The notes beneath the pieces are model-generated. The model worked only from the letters and a program-made list of their open reading frames with translations. It searched no databases and was not told the DNA's origin. 64,000 bases of DNA. Origin: Sphingomonas brevis. Its GTDB lineage: Bacteria > Pseudomonadota > Alphaproteobacteria > Sphingomonadales > Sphingomonadaceae. Where the stretch lies: contig NZ_JAMGBB010000001.1 in assembly GCF_023516505.1 (NCBI RefSeq), positions 1,302,001 through 1,366,000 on the forward strand, given 5' to 3'. Below, in pieces: positions 51,500 to 60,071 of this stretch. Position numbers and translations under genes: made by a program. The stretch's first letter is position 1; every line of letters starts with the position of its first letter.

Positions 51500-53992
51500 C
51501 TATTCGTACCTCAGCGCGTGGATCGGATTGGCCCTGGCCACCTTGAAAGCGTGGCCAACCACCGTGACGATGGCGATCGTCAGCGCAATCACGGCAGCGG
51601 TGACGAACGGGGTCGGGCCGAGCGCAATGCGATCGTCGAATTTATTGAGCCAGTCCCGCATCAGCCACCAGGCAACCGGCCAGGCGATGACATTGGCAAC
51701 GATCACCGGCCGGCTGAACTGCCACACCAGCAGCCGGACGATATCTCGGGTCCGGGCACCTAGCACCTTGCGGATGCCGATTTCCTTGGTCCGCCGCTCG
51801 GCGGTGAACGCGGCCAGGCCGAACAGGCCGAGACAGCCGATGATGACCGCGAGGATGGAGAAGGCCGCGAACATCTGCGCCCGGGCGTCCTCCTGTTCAT
51901 AGGCCTCACCCATCACGTCTTCGCTGAACTTGGCGTTGAACGGCACATCGTTGGTGACCTGCTTCCATTCGCGCTCGATCGCGTCCTTCACGGCGTTCGG
52001 ATCGCCGTTGTAGCGGACCATCATCCAGCTGGGCCCGGTCCGGACCTTACGGAATATGATGGGGTCGATCGGCGTGCGGACGGTGCGGAACCGGGAATCG
52101 CCGACAACGCCGATAATAGTGACGTCCATCAGGCCCAGGTCGTTGCCGACCATGTCACCCTTCACGACCTTGCCGATCGCATCCTGCGGCGATTTGAAGC
52201 CGAGCTTGCGAACCGCATATTGGTTGAGCACGACATTCATGCCGCGGTCGTGAATTGCCTGCTCGATCGCCGGGTCCGGTGGATAGGGTGTGGTGGCATC
52301 GTCGATCTCGCGATTGGCGTCGAACCAGCGGCCGGCGATCAGCTTCAGGCCCATCGCGTCCATGAAGCCTTCGCCGACATTATACTGGCCGATCAATATC
52401 TGCTTCTTGCTGCCCGGCGGGATGATGAAATTATTATTGTTGTTGTTGGTGTTGATGCCGATGTCGGTCAGCCCGGCTGCGACCACGCCCGGAATGCGCT
52501 TGGTGCGATCGACGATGCCTTCGGCCAGCGGCCACAGCTGGGCGCGAGCCATTTCTTCGACCTGGAGAATATGGTCGCGCTTGTACCCGGGGTCGGCCGA
52601 TCGCGCATATACCGTCTGCCCGTAGATCACCGCCGTGCAGATGATGAGGCCGATCGAGACTGCGAACTGGAGCACGACCAGCGCGGTCCGGAGGTAGCCC
52701 GAGCCAGGCGTTTCGGCGGCCGAGCGATTGGCCTTCAACACCTGTGCAGGCTGGAACCGCGACAGGAAGAAGGCCGGATACAGGCCGCTGACAATGCCGA
52801 CCATCAAGGTCAGCCCGATCGCTGGAAGAAGGATGCCGTCCCGGCCAAGATAATTCAGCCTTATGTCGGCATCGAGGAACGCGGCGAACGGGTGCACCAA
52901 CAATTCGGCCAGCGCTAAAGCCAGCAGCATCGATGCAGCTGAAATCAGGAGGGATTCGCCAACGAACTGGACGATGAGCTGCTTGCGATTAGCGCCAAGC
53001 ACCTTCCGCAGTGCAACCTCCCGCGCCCGCTGGCCGGCGCGTGCGGTCGCCAGGTTGGTGAAGTTCACCACGGCCATCGCCAGGATGAGCATCGCGATAA
53101 TGCCGAAGGTGGTGATGGTGCGCCGGTCGTTGCCCGGAGTCATACCGGAATCCTGGGCCTTGCCGAGATGGATGTCCTTCAGATTGATGAAATGCCATTC
53201 CTGGTCGTCGCCGGCGTTGTAGCGAATGTCGCCGACCGGCTCGTCCGGGATGTTCCGCTTCTCCCAAGCCCCCATCTGGCCTTGCATCAGCTTGATGTCG
53301 GTGCCGGGCTTCACCTTCAGATAGACCCATCCCGACTGGCACCCCCAGCAGGTCAGGAACTGCGGATTTGCGACGTTGAATGCCTGATAGTCGAGCCGCA
53401 TGATCGCATTGATCTTAAGGCTCGAATTCTTCGGCAAGTCCTTGATTACGCCGTTGATCTTGAAGTCTCGCTTGAGACCGCGAGAGATCACGGTAAGCGT
53501 TTGGCCAAGGACCCGGTCGGTGCCGTAACGCTTGATCGCTTCCGATTGCGTGATCACGGCCGTCTGTGGCTGGGTCAAGGTCGTCCCGGTCAACAGCGGC
53601 AGGCTGACGACCTTCAGGAAATCGTCGTCCGTGAACATGAAATCTTCGGTCGAGGTCGCCTGGCCATCCTTGATGAAGACCGGCCCATTGTCCTGGATGT
53701 AGGCGGCCGACTGGACCTGGGGAAAATCCTTCTTGATGCGATCCTTGGTCGTATAGGACGCCATCTGGAAAAAGAACGGCTCACCGTCGGACGGGTTCGG
53801 CCCCCATGTCTGCAGCTGGTAGGTATTTTCGACGTCCGGCAGCCACTCGTCGTAGCTTTGCTCGTACCGGATATAGAGCAGGATCATGATGCAGGCGGCC
53901 ATGCCGATCGCCAAGCCGGCGATGTTGATGATCGAATAGGTCTTGCTCTTGGCAAGGGCCCTCACCGCCACCGTCCAGTAATTGCGCCACAT
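51500..53992 (-). CDS. MacB/FtsX-type ABC permease, tandem copy 2
   Basis: The 830-residue paralogue has the same domain order as copy 1 and the same first 48 and last 14 residues. The periplasmic domains are the most diverged parts (for example NLATARAGQRAREVALRKVLG is nearly unchanged, while the region around GKQILIGQYNVGE differs). AAGGAA stands before the ATG; two extra codons upstream could be used. It follows the ATPase by 31 bp. The pair probably forms a heterodimer, or two alternative homodimers, with the shared ATPase. Confidence 0.9.
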   Translation of the reverse strand: MWRNYWTVAVRALAKSKTYSIINIAGLAIGMAACIMILLYIRYEQSYDEWLPDVENTYQLQTWGPNPSDGEPFFFQMASYTTKDRIKKDFPQVQSAAYIQDNGPVFIKDGQATSTEDFMFTDDDFLKVVSLPLLTGTTLTQPQTAVITQSEAIKRYGTDRVLGQTLTVISRGLKRDFKINGVIKDLPKNSSLKINAIMRLDYQAFNVANPQFLTCWGCQSGWVYLKVKPGTDIKLMQGQMGAWEKRNIPDEPVGDIRYNAGDDQEWHFINLKDIHLGKAQDSGMTPGNDRRTITTFGIIAMLILAMAVVNFTNLATARAGQRAREVALRKVLGANRKQLIVQFVGESLLISAASMLLALALAELLVHPFAAFLDADIRLNYLGRDGILLPAIGLTLMVGIVSGLYPAFFLSRFQPAQVLKANRSAAETPGSGYLRTALVVLQFAVSIGLIICTAVIYGQTVYARSADPGYKRDHILQVEEMARAQLWPLAEGIVDRTKRIPGVVAAGLTDIGINTNNNNNNFIIPPGSKKQILIGQYNVGEGFMDAMGLKLIAGRWFDANREIDDATTPYPPDPAIEQAIHDRGMNVVLNQYAVRKLGFKSPQDAIGKVVKGDMVGNDLGLMDVTIIGVVGDSRFRTVRTPIDPIIFRKVRTGPSWMMVRYNGDPNAVKDAIEREWKQVTNDVPFNAKFSEDVMGEAYEQEDARAQMFAAFSILAVIIGCLGLFGLAAFTAERRTKEIGIRKVLGARTRDIVRLLVWQFSRPVIVANVIAWPVAWWLMRDWLNKFDDRIALGPTPFVTAAVIALTIAIVTVVGHAFKVARANPIHALRYE

Positions 53993-54023
53993 AACCACCG
54001 TTCCTTTTCAAATGGTGGGCGAT

Positions 54024-54704
54024 TCAGGCCGCACGCCGCCGTTCCTGCAGGATCCGTCCGTCGAGCATGTTGACCACCCGGCTCGCGAAATCGGCATGAG
54101 CCGGCGAGTGGGTCACCATGACGATCGTCGAGCCCTCCTGGTTCAGCTGCCGCAACATGCGCATCACTTCTTCACCATGAGCGGTATCGAGGTTGCCGGT
54201 TGGCTCGTCGGCCAAGATCAGCTTGGGCTGCCCGACCAGCGCCCGAGCAACGGCAACGCGCTGTTGCTGGCCGCCCGATAATTGGGTTGGGCGGTGCTTG
54301 GCGCGGTGGGCGATGCCGACCTTGTCGAGCACCCGGTCGACCCGCGACTTGCGCTCGCCGCCCGGGATATTGTGGTAGAGCAAGGCCAGCTCGACATTCT
54401 CACGAACCGTCAGCTCGTCGACCAGGTTAAAGCTCTGGAAGATGAAGCCGATGTTGCTCTTGCGGGTGTCGGCCAACTGGGATTCGGTGAGCCCGGCCAC
54501 TTCATGGCCGTTGAACACATAGGATCCGGCACTTGGGCTATCGAGCATTCCCATCACATTGAGCAAAGTCGACTTGCCGCAGCCCGATGGGCCCATGATC
54601 GCGACAAACTCGCCATCGGCGATGTCCAGGTCGATCGCATCGAGTGCCGTCGTTTCCACGGAATCGGTGCGGTAGGTCTTGGTCAGGCCAGTCATGGTAA
54701 GCAT
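54024..54704 (-). CDS. ABC transporter ATP-binding protein (MacB/LolD type)
   Basis: The 226-residue ATPase has Walker [10 protein letters not shown] (residues 38-46, K44), the Q loop [14 protein letters not shown], signature [19 protein letters not shown], Walker [13 protein letters not shown] and the H loop VTHSPAHA. It belongs to the subfamily that energises MacB, LolCDE and FtsX permeases. A GAAGGGAA stands before the ATG, 13 bp after the adaptor stop. It powers the two tandem permeases. Confidence 0.95.
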   Translation of the reverse strand: MLTMTGLTKTYRTDSVETTALDAIDLDIADGEFVAIMGPSGCGKSTLLNVMGMLDSPSAGSYVFNGHEVAGLTESQLADTRKSNIGFIFQSFNLVDELTVRENVELALLYHNIPGGERKSRVDRVLDKVGIAHRAKHRPTQLSGGQQQRVAVARALVGQPKLILADEPTGNLDTAHGEEVMRMLRQLNQEGSTIVMVTHSPAHADFASRVVNMLDGRILQERRRAA

Positions 54705-54717
54705 TGAATATTCCCTT

Positions 54718-56031
54718 CTACTCGCCGGTGTCGAAGCTGAGGTGGTCCTTGTCGACCAGCCCGCTGTAGCTGGAGGTTACGACGCGCTCGCCAGGCTTCA
54801 GGCCGTCGAGAACCTCGATGAAGTCATTGTTGCGCCGGCCGAGCTGGACCGCGCGGCGCTCGGCGCTCGTTCCCCGTTCGTTGACGACGAACACCCAATT
54901 GCCGCCCGTATCGTTGAAGAAGGCGCCATTGGGGATCAGCACCGCGCGGCTTGAATCGCCGAGCGTGAGCTTGGTCGAAATGGTCTGGCCGCGGCGTGTC
55001 GAGGGCGGCTCGGGCCCGTCGAAAATCAGGTCGATACGAAACTGTCCGTTGCGGACCTGCGGGTAGACCTTCGAAACCTTGAGGCCATAGGTCTTGCCCT
55101 GCACCTCGATGGAGGCGGTTTGTCCGACCTCGACCCGGCCGAGGTAGAATTCGTCTACGTCGCCCTCGAGCTTGCTCTTCCCGGCGCTGTCGATCTGGCC
55201 GAGCCGCTCGCCCTGCTGCAGCGACTGGCCGAGCTGGATCGAGAAACCGCTAAGCTGGCCGGACACGGGCGCCCGCAGCTGGAGCTGGCTGAGGCTGCCG
55301 CGCGCGATCGAAAGGCTCTGGTTCAGCGACGCCGTCGACGAGCGCAGCTGGCCGAGCTGGTTCGCCTGTAACTGCTCGTCCTCGGCTATGCTGCGCTTGA
55401 GAATCAGCAGCCGGTTCTTCTGGAATGCCAGGTCATCCTTGGTGTCGTTGAACGCCTTACCGGTGACGAAGCCTTTTTCCGCCAGCGGACGCTGAAGGTC
55501 GTACATCCGCTGCGCCTTCGACAGGTCGGTCTGCACCTGGTTCAACTCGCGCCGGTTGGCGCTGCGCGTCTGCTGCAACGCCAGCTCCTGGCTGCGCATG
55601 TTGTTGAGCTGTTGCTCGACCTCGGTTTGCCGCGCCAGCGTGGATAGCTGAAGGTCCGCATTGGACAGGACGGCAAGCAGCTGCCCCTTGACCACATTGG
55701 CGCCGTCCTCAACCGCCATTTGCTCGACCCGGCCGCCCTCAACCGCGTCCAGATAGACCGTCACCAGCGGTGCAACTCGTGCCCTAATGGGAAGAAAATC
55801 CTCGAACGTGCCCTGTTGGACCTTTGAGATGGTCAGTCGGTTGGGATTGACCGATTGCGAATCCCCCCGTGGCGCGAACAGCCAGAACAGCAGGATCAAA
55901 AGCAGCGCCGCGCCGGCGCCCGCCCCGATCAGGATGCGCTTGTCGATTTTCTTGCGTTCGACCACGCGATCCATCGCGCCGCCGCTGACCGCGCCAGGTC
56001 CGGACGCCATTTTCAGTTCCACCAGGCTCAT
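54718..56031 (-). CDS. HlyD/MacA-type periplasmic adaptor
   Basis: The 437-residue protein has a cytoplasmic N terminus, one membrane anchor (ILIGAGAGAALLLILLFWLF), barrel-sandwich halves, and a long coiled-coil hairpin of about 170 residues rich in Q, L and R (for example LNNMRSQELALQQTRSANRRELNQVQ). A beta-barrel and membrane-proximal domain with SSYSGLVDKDHLSF ends the chain. It is the first gene of the sigma-54-controlled operon and would bridge the permeases to a TolC-type channel. Its ribosome site GGAGG lies inside a TGTCCG-N4-CGGACA palindrome. Confidence 0.92.
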   Translation of the reverse strand: MSLVELKMASGPGAVSGGAMDRVVERKKIDKRILIGAGAGAALLLILLFWLFAPRGDSQSVNPNRLTISKVQQGTFEDFLPIRARVAPLVTVYLDAVEGGRVEQMAVEDGANVVKGQLLAVLSNADLQLSTLARQTEVEQQLNNMRSQELALQQTRSANRRELNQVQTDLSKAQRMYDLQRPLAEKGFVTGKAFNDTKDDLAFQKNRLLILKRSIAEDEQLQANQLGQLRSSTASLNQSLSIARGSLSQLQLRAPVSGQLSGFSIQLGQSLQQGERLGQIDSAGKSKLEGDVDEFYLGRVEVGQTASIEVQGKTYGLKVSKVYPQVRNGQFRIDLIFDGPEPPSTRRGQTISTKLTLGDSSRAVLIPNGAFFNDTGGNWVFVVNERGTSAERRAVQLGRRNNDFIEVLDGLKPGERVVTSSYSGLVDKDHLSFDTGE

Positions 56032-56068
56032 TGTCCGCCTCCGGACAGCAGGTGTCCGGAATCGGACA
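56032..56068. promoter_or_regulatory. Two TGTCCG-N4-CGGACA palindromes in the adaptor leader
   Basis: Perfect 16-bp palindromes at 56032-56047 and 56053-56068 have centres 21 bp apart, two helical turns. The first abuts the adaptor start codon and contains its GGAGG ribosome site in the middle. They may be operators for the adjacent activator, or hairpins in the mRNA leader. Confidence 0.65.
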
Positions 56069-56140
56069 GAATCTGCCCTGCATGCGGGGTGGCCACGTGA
56101 GTGGAGGCTAAGTTTGGCGCGTCAATCATGCCCTTAATTG

Positions 56141-56157
56141 TGCAAGCGGCGTGCCAA
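56141..56157 (-). promoter_or_regulatory. Sigma-54 (-24/-12) promoter of the export operon
   Basis: On the minus strand TTGGCACG, 4 bases, TTGCA matches the sigma-54 consensus, with GG (56155-56154) and GC (56143-56142) separated by exactly 10 bases. It reads toward the HlyD-ABC operon from about 56130, and the neighbouring gene encodes a sigma-54 activator. Confidence 0.85.
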
Positions 56158-56178
56158 ATGCCCCGGCGACGGCCCCAC

Positions 56179-56194
56179 TGTTCGTTTCCGGACA
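56179..56194. promoter_or_regulatory. Third TGTtCG-N4-CGGACA palindrome upstream of the sigma-54 promoter
   Basis: It has the same 16-bp layout with one mismatch in the left arm, 22 bp upstream of the -24 element and 19 bp before the activator start codon. It could serve as the upstream activating site for the operon and also for autoregulation. Confidence 0.6.
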
Positions 56195-56213
56195 ATGGCG
56201 CTAGGCTTGGCTG

Positions 56214-57584
56214 ATGGACGAGCCGTTCGACCTTGCAGTGATCGTCGACGACGATCCCGATATTGCGTTGGCCGCGCGCCTGGCCCTGCGCACCCTGTTC
56301 AAGGAAATCGCCACCCTGCCATCGCCGCAGGAGTTGCCGGCATTCGTAACCGCGCGATCGCCCGATGCGATCCTGCTCGACCTCAACTTCGAGCGGGCCG
56401 CAACGGACGGCAGCGAAGGTCTCGACTATCTCGGCCGGATCATGGCGGTCGATCCGGAAGCCGCGGTCGTGATCATTACCGCCCACAGCGCCGTGTCGGT
56501 GGCGGTCGAGGCGTTGAAGCGCGGCGCCAGCGACTTCGTCGCCAAGCCGTGGGCCAATGAGCGGCTTGCCGCCACGGTCCGCAGCGCCGCCGCATTGCGC
56601 CGGAGCAAGCTCGATACCCGGCTCGAACGCGATCGCACGTCCGAGCTGGCGCACAATGGCGAAACTCCGCTGCTCGGGCAGTCGGAAGCGATGCAGCGAG
56701 TCAAAATGCTGATCGACCGGTCGGCGCCGACCGACGCGAATGTCCTGATCCTCGGCGAGAACGGCACCGGCAAGGAGATTGTTGCGCGCGAAATCCACCG
56801 CAAGTCGCGCCGCGGCAAGCTGCCGATGGTGTCGATCGACCTTGGCGCAACCGCAGAAGGGCTGTTTGAATCAGAACTGTTCGGTCACACCAAGGGCGCT
56901 TTCACCGGCGCCGCCGGAGAGCGCATCGGGCGCATCAAGGCCGCCGACCACAGCACGCTGTTCCTTGACGAGATCGGCAATCTGCCACTCCACCTGCAGC
57001 CCAAGCTGCTGACCGCGCTTGAGCAGCGCGAGGTAGTGCCGGTCGGCGCCAACCGAGCGGTCGGGATCGACGTCCGGGTAATCGCCGCCACCAACCTGTC
57101 GGAAGAACGGCTATCCGACGAAAACCGGTTCCGGCAGGATCTGCTGTTCCGCCTGAACACGATCGAGATTCACCTGCCGCCGCTGCGATCGCGGGCCGAG
57201 GACATCCCGCAGCTTATCAACCATTATTTGCGCCTCTATGAGCGCAAATATGACCGGCCCGAGCGATCGCTGCCAGGCGAGGTCATGGACCCCCTGACGA
57301 AGCATGATTGGCCCGGGAATGTCCGCGCCTTGCGCCATGCCGCGGAGCGCGCGGTGATCATGGCCGATGGGGGCAGCTATCGGCTCGAGGACTTCCCGCT
57401 GCCCGCGCGGCCGCAAGGCGGTGCAATCCCTTCGCTGTCCGGCAGCCTCAACCTCGATCAGCTTGAAAGGCAAATGATCGAACGCGCGCTGAGGATGCAT
57501 CATTTCAACATCTCGCTGGCTGCCGGCGAGCTCGGCCTAAGCCGCGGCGCGCTCTACCGGCGGATGGAAAAACATGGGCTTTAG
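56214..57584 (+). CDS. NtrC-family sigma-54-dependent response regulator
   Basis: The 456-residue activator has a receiver domain (VDDDPD, phospho-acceptor D56, K111), an AAA+ domain with Walker A GENGTGKE (181-188), the sigma-54-contact loop GAFTGA (228-233) and Walker B TLFLDEIGNL. A C-terminal Fis-type helix-turn-helix (FNISLAAGELGLSRGALYRRMEKHGL) completes it. All parts needed for phosphorylation-dependent activation are present. It is divergent from the export operon, whose promoter is sigma-54 type, and overlaps the kinase gene by 11 bp. Confidence 0.95.
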   Translation: MDEPFDLAVIVDDDPDIALAARLALRTLFKEIATLPSPQELPAFVTARSPDAILLDLNFERAATDGSEGLDYLGRIMAVDPEAAVVIITAHSAVSVAVEALKRGASDFVAKPWANERLAATVRSAAALRRSKLDTRLERDRTSELAHNGETPLLGQSEAMQRVKMLIDRSAPTDANVLILGENGTGKEIVAREIHRKSRRGKLPMVSIDLGATAEGLFESELFGHTKGAFTGAAGERIGRIKAADHSTLFLDEIGNLPLHLQPKLLTALEQREVVPVGANRAVGIDVRVIAATNLSEERLSDENRFRQDLLFRLNTIEIHLPPLRSRAEDIPQLINHYLRLYERKYDRPERSLPGEVMDPLTKHDWPGNVRALRHAAERAVIMADGGSYRLEDFPLPARPQGGAIPSLSGSLNLDQLERQMIERALRMHHFNISLAAGELGLSRGALYRRMEKHGL

Positions 57585-58902
57585 GCGCAAGTTCGAATTC
57601 GGCTTGGCGTGGCGCACGCTGGTCCTGATTCTTGCCATCTGGCTGCTCGCCCAGGCGATTTCCACGCCTGACTTGAGGGCGGCCCGGATCGTCGCGGCGT
57701 TGATCGCCTTCTCCGCGCTGGCCAGCCTCTGGCAATTCATCCGCCGCACCAATTTCCAGGTCGCGAGGTTTATCGAATCCGTCCGGTTCGAGGATTATTC
57801 GCAACGTTTTTCCGATCCCAGCGGCGGTGGCTTCGACGTGCTCGGGGATACGCTCGATCACGCGCTCAAGGCTCTTCAGGCGCGTCATGCCGAGGCGGCG
57901 GTGGAAGCGCGATATCTGGCGGCGATCGTCGACGATTCCCCAAGCGCCCTGCTGTCGATCGATGAGGATGGCCACGTCGAAATGCTCAACAAGGCCGCGC
58001 GGCAGCTGTTCGCCCGGCAACCGATTTCAAGGCGTGAGGACCTGGCGGTTCTGGGTGCCGAGCTGGCCGCCGCCGCGGACCTGCCGCCCGGGACCCGCAA
58101 GATTACGCGCCTGCTGATTGACGGCATCCCGCACCGCGCGATTCTCGCTTCGGCGCATGTCGCGCGCCTCGATCGGGGTGCCACCATCCTGTCCATCCTC
58201 CCGGTACAGAGTGAGCTTGGCGCGCTCGAAGTCGCGGCGCAGGCCGACCTCGTCCGGGTCCTCACCCACGAAATCATGAATTCGCTGACGCCGGTGACCT
58301 CACTGGCCCGGTCGAGCGCAGACATGGTCGCGCTGGCGGAACAGCAGGGCGCGGACCTCGGCGATGCGCGCGTGGCCACCGAGACGGTCGCCAGGCGCGC
58401 GGAGGGCATATTGCGCTTCGTCGAAAGCTATCGGGAGTTCGCCCAGACCCCCGAGGTGCGGCGCCAGTCATTTGCCGCCCTGCCATGGGCCGAAGAATTG
58501 CTGCGACTGGCATTGGCCAGTGCCCCCGATCGCGTCGCCGGCGCTTCGCTGGAGATGAAACCGGAGTCCTTGAAGCTGAACGCCGACCCTGAGCTGCTGG
58601 CCCAGGCGCTGCTCAATCTGCTCCGTAACGCGTTCCGGGTAACCGCCGACTCCCCCGACCCAATTGTCGTGCTGGCGTTCAGCCGCCAGGCTGGAGGCCG
58701 CATCAAGATCGAGGTTCGCGATAATGGTCCCGGCATTCCCGCCGACCGGCGCGACGATGTTTTCCTGCCCTTCTATACGACCCATAAGGGCGGCAGCGGC
58801 GTCGGCCTGAGCTTCGCCCGCCAGGTCGCTCTGGCGCATGGCGGGTCGATCAGCGCCGGTGAAGCACCGGAAGGCGGCGCCGAAGTGGCACTGGTAATCT
58901 GA
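57574..58902 (+). CDS. NtrB/NtrY-type membrane sensor histidine kinase
   Basis: The 442-residue kinase has two membrane helices (about residues 13-30 and 37-56), a HAMP-like and PAS-like segment (about 60-215, with VDDSPSALLSIDEDGHVEMLNKAA), then the phosphorylation box VLTHEIMNSLTPV with H232 and a HATPase domain (LLRNAF, DNGPGIP, GGSGVGLSFARQ). The gap between the two helices is very short, so sensing is probably within the membrane or cytoplasm. It is the cognate partner of the sigma-54 regulator. Confidence 0.92.
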   Translation: MGFRRKFEFGLAWRTLVLILAIWLLAQAISTPDLRAARIVAALIAFSALASLWQFIRRTNFQVARFIESVRFEDYSQRFSDPSGGGFDVLGDTLDHALKALQARHAEAAVEARYLAAIVDDSPSALLSIDEDGHVEMLNKAARQLFARQPISRREDLAVLGAELAAAADLPPGTRKITRLLIDGIPHRAILASAHVARLDRGATILSILPVQSELGALEVAAQADLVRVLTHEIMNSLTPVTSLARSSADMVALAEQQGADLGDARVATETVARRAEGILRFVESYREFAQTPEVRRQSFAALPWAEELLRLALASAPDRVAGASLEMKPESLKLNADPELLAQALLNLLRNAFRVTADSPDPIVVLAFSRQAGGRIKIEVRDNGPGIPADRRDDVFLPFYTTHKGGSGVGLSFARQVALAHGGSISAGEAPEGGAEVALVI

Positions 58903-58908
58903 CGAGGG

Positions 58909-59523
58909 TCAAGCGTCGAACAGCTTGGGCCCCAGTGCCCCGAACACGAGCAGCAGGTTCATCACGGCCAGCAGCAGGAGGTTCGCCCGGCGGCCCTTCA
59001 CGAACCACAGCGACACCAGCAGCGGAAAGAACAGCAGCGCCGGGACGAAGCTGAACCAGCTGCGCATCACCGGCGCCGAGGAGATTTCCAGGCCGAATCC
59101 CAGCGCGACGTAGACGGCGTAGGAAAAGGTAATGAAGTTGATCGCAATCATGCCTGCCAGCACGGTCCGGTTGGTGCGCAGATAATATTCGTCGAAGTCG
59201 GGCCACTCGGCAGGACTGTCCGGAAACACGAAGGTCGAGATCACATAATAGCCGCCGACGATGACCAATATGCCGAGCAGGGTGGCATAATCGAAGACGA
59301 AGAAATCCTTGAGCTCATAGGCGGTGAGCCAGAAATGGGTTTGGTCGATCAGCACCAGCGAGGCCAGCAGCGGTACCAGCCAGCCGATGCGGATCCGCGC
59401 TTCCCCCGTGCGGCTTGCGCCGACCCTGATCCGCCAGCTTCGAGCCATGCCGGCCAGCAGCTCGGCCACGGAAAAGCCCAGCAGTAGCGCGAAGAGCTGG
59501 AAGAGAAGGTCCACCCCCTTCAT
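58909..59523 (-). CDS. Six-helix membrane protein of unknown function
   Basis: The 204-residue product has hydrophobic helices around LLFQLFALLLGFSVAELLAGM, WLVPLLASLVLIDQTHFWL, LLGILVIVGGYYVISTFVF, NFITFSYAVYVALGFGL, FVPALLFFPLLVSLWFV and LLLLAVMNLLLVFGAL. A conserved-looking acidic patch (PAEWPDFDEYYLRTN) lies in the loop after helix three. It ends three bases before the start of nothing but the kinase stop region, convergent with it. It follows the next gene by three bases and is probably the last gene of the emr operon. Confidence 0.6.
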   Translation of the reverse strand: MKGVDLLFQLFALLLGFSVAELLAGMARSWRIRVGASRTGEARIRIGWLVPLLASLVLIDQTHFWLTAYELKDFFVFDYATLLGILVIVGGYYVISTFVFPDSPAEWPDFDEYYLRTNRTVLAGMIAINFITFSYAVYVALGFGLEISSAPVMRSWFSFVPALLFFPLLVSLWFVKGRRANLLLLAVMNLLLVFGALGPKLFDA

Positions 59524-59526
59524 GGA

Positions 59527-60042
59527 TTAGCCCCGCCACGCCGCCCAGGCGGCATAGCCGAACAGGACGACGTTCAAATAGAAGGTCGAGGAGAAGCCCG
59601 GCGCCCGGTAGATCGGCCGGATTCGATAGCCGATCCAGAACACAAACCGGGCGATGACGAAGACGATCGCCGCCGCCGCAATAACGCCCAGCCGGTCGCC
59701 GCCGAGGCTCGCCGCCAGCGCCAGGTTCGCGACGATGAACAGTAAATATTGCTGCAGCGTATTTTCGCAAACGCGGCCGTTGACGATCATCGCCTGGCTT
59801 TCCTTGCCCGCGGTCGGGTCGATCGCCTCGCTGCCGAACCGCTCATTGCCGACCGACGCGATCATCATGGCAAGCGGCAGGGCGCCAAGCGCGATCCAGC
59901 GCGCCGCAAAGGCGAGCCGCTCGCCGGCCGTCGCCTCGGCCGCAATGCCGGCCATAATCGCCGACAGGGCGGCCAGCGCGGCCAGCATGGTCGCGACTCC
60001 GGTGGCGGCACCGGTCGCGACGATTTTCTGATCCCTGGTCAT
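59527..60042 (-). CDS. MAPEG-like four-helix membrane protein, unknown function
   Basis: The 171-residue product has four helices with the pattern VCENTLQQYLLFIVANLALA followed by VFVIARFVFWIGYRIRPIYRAPGF, which resembles the MAPEG fold (microsomal glutathione transferase-like), although this match is from pattern memory. AAAGGGGAAATGAA precedes the ATG. It lies 29 bp after emrB and 3 bp before the six-helix gene, so the two probably belong to the exporter operon. Confidence 0.62.
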   Translation of the reverse strand: MTRDQKIVATGAATGVATMLAALAALSAIMAGIAAEATAGERLAFAARWIALGALPLAMMIASVGNERFGSEAIDPTAGKESQAMIVNGRVCENTLQQYLLFIVANLALAASLGGDRLGVIAAAAIVFVIARFVFWIGYRIRPIYRAPGFSSTFYLNVVLFGYAAWAAWRG

Positions 60043-60071
60043 TTCATTTCCCCTTTCGGAATCTGCACGAG

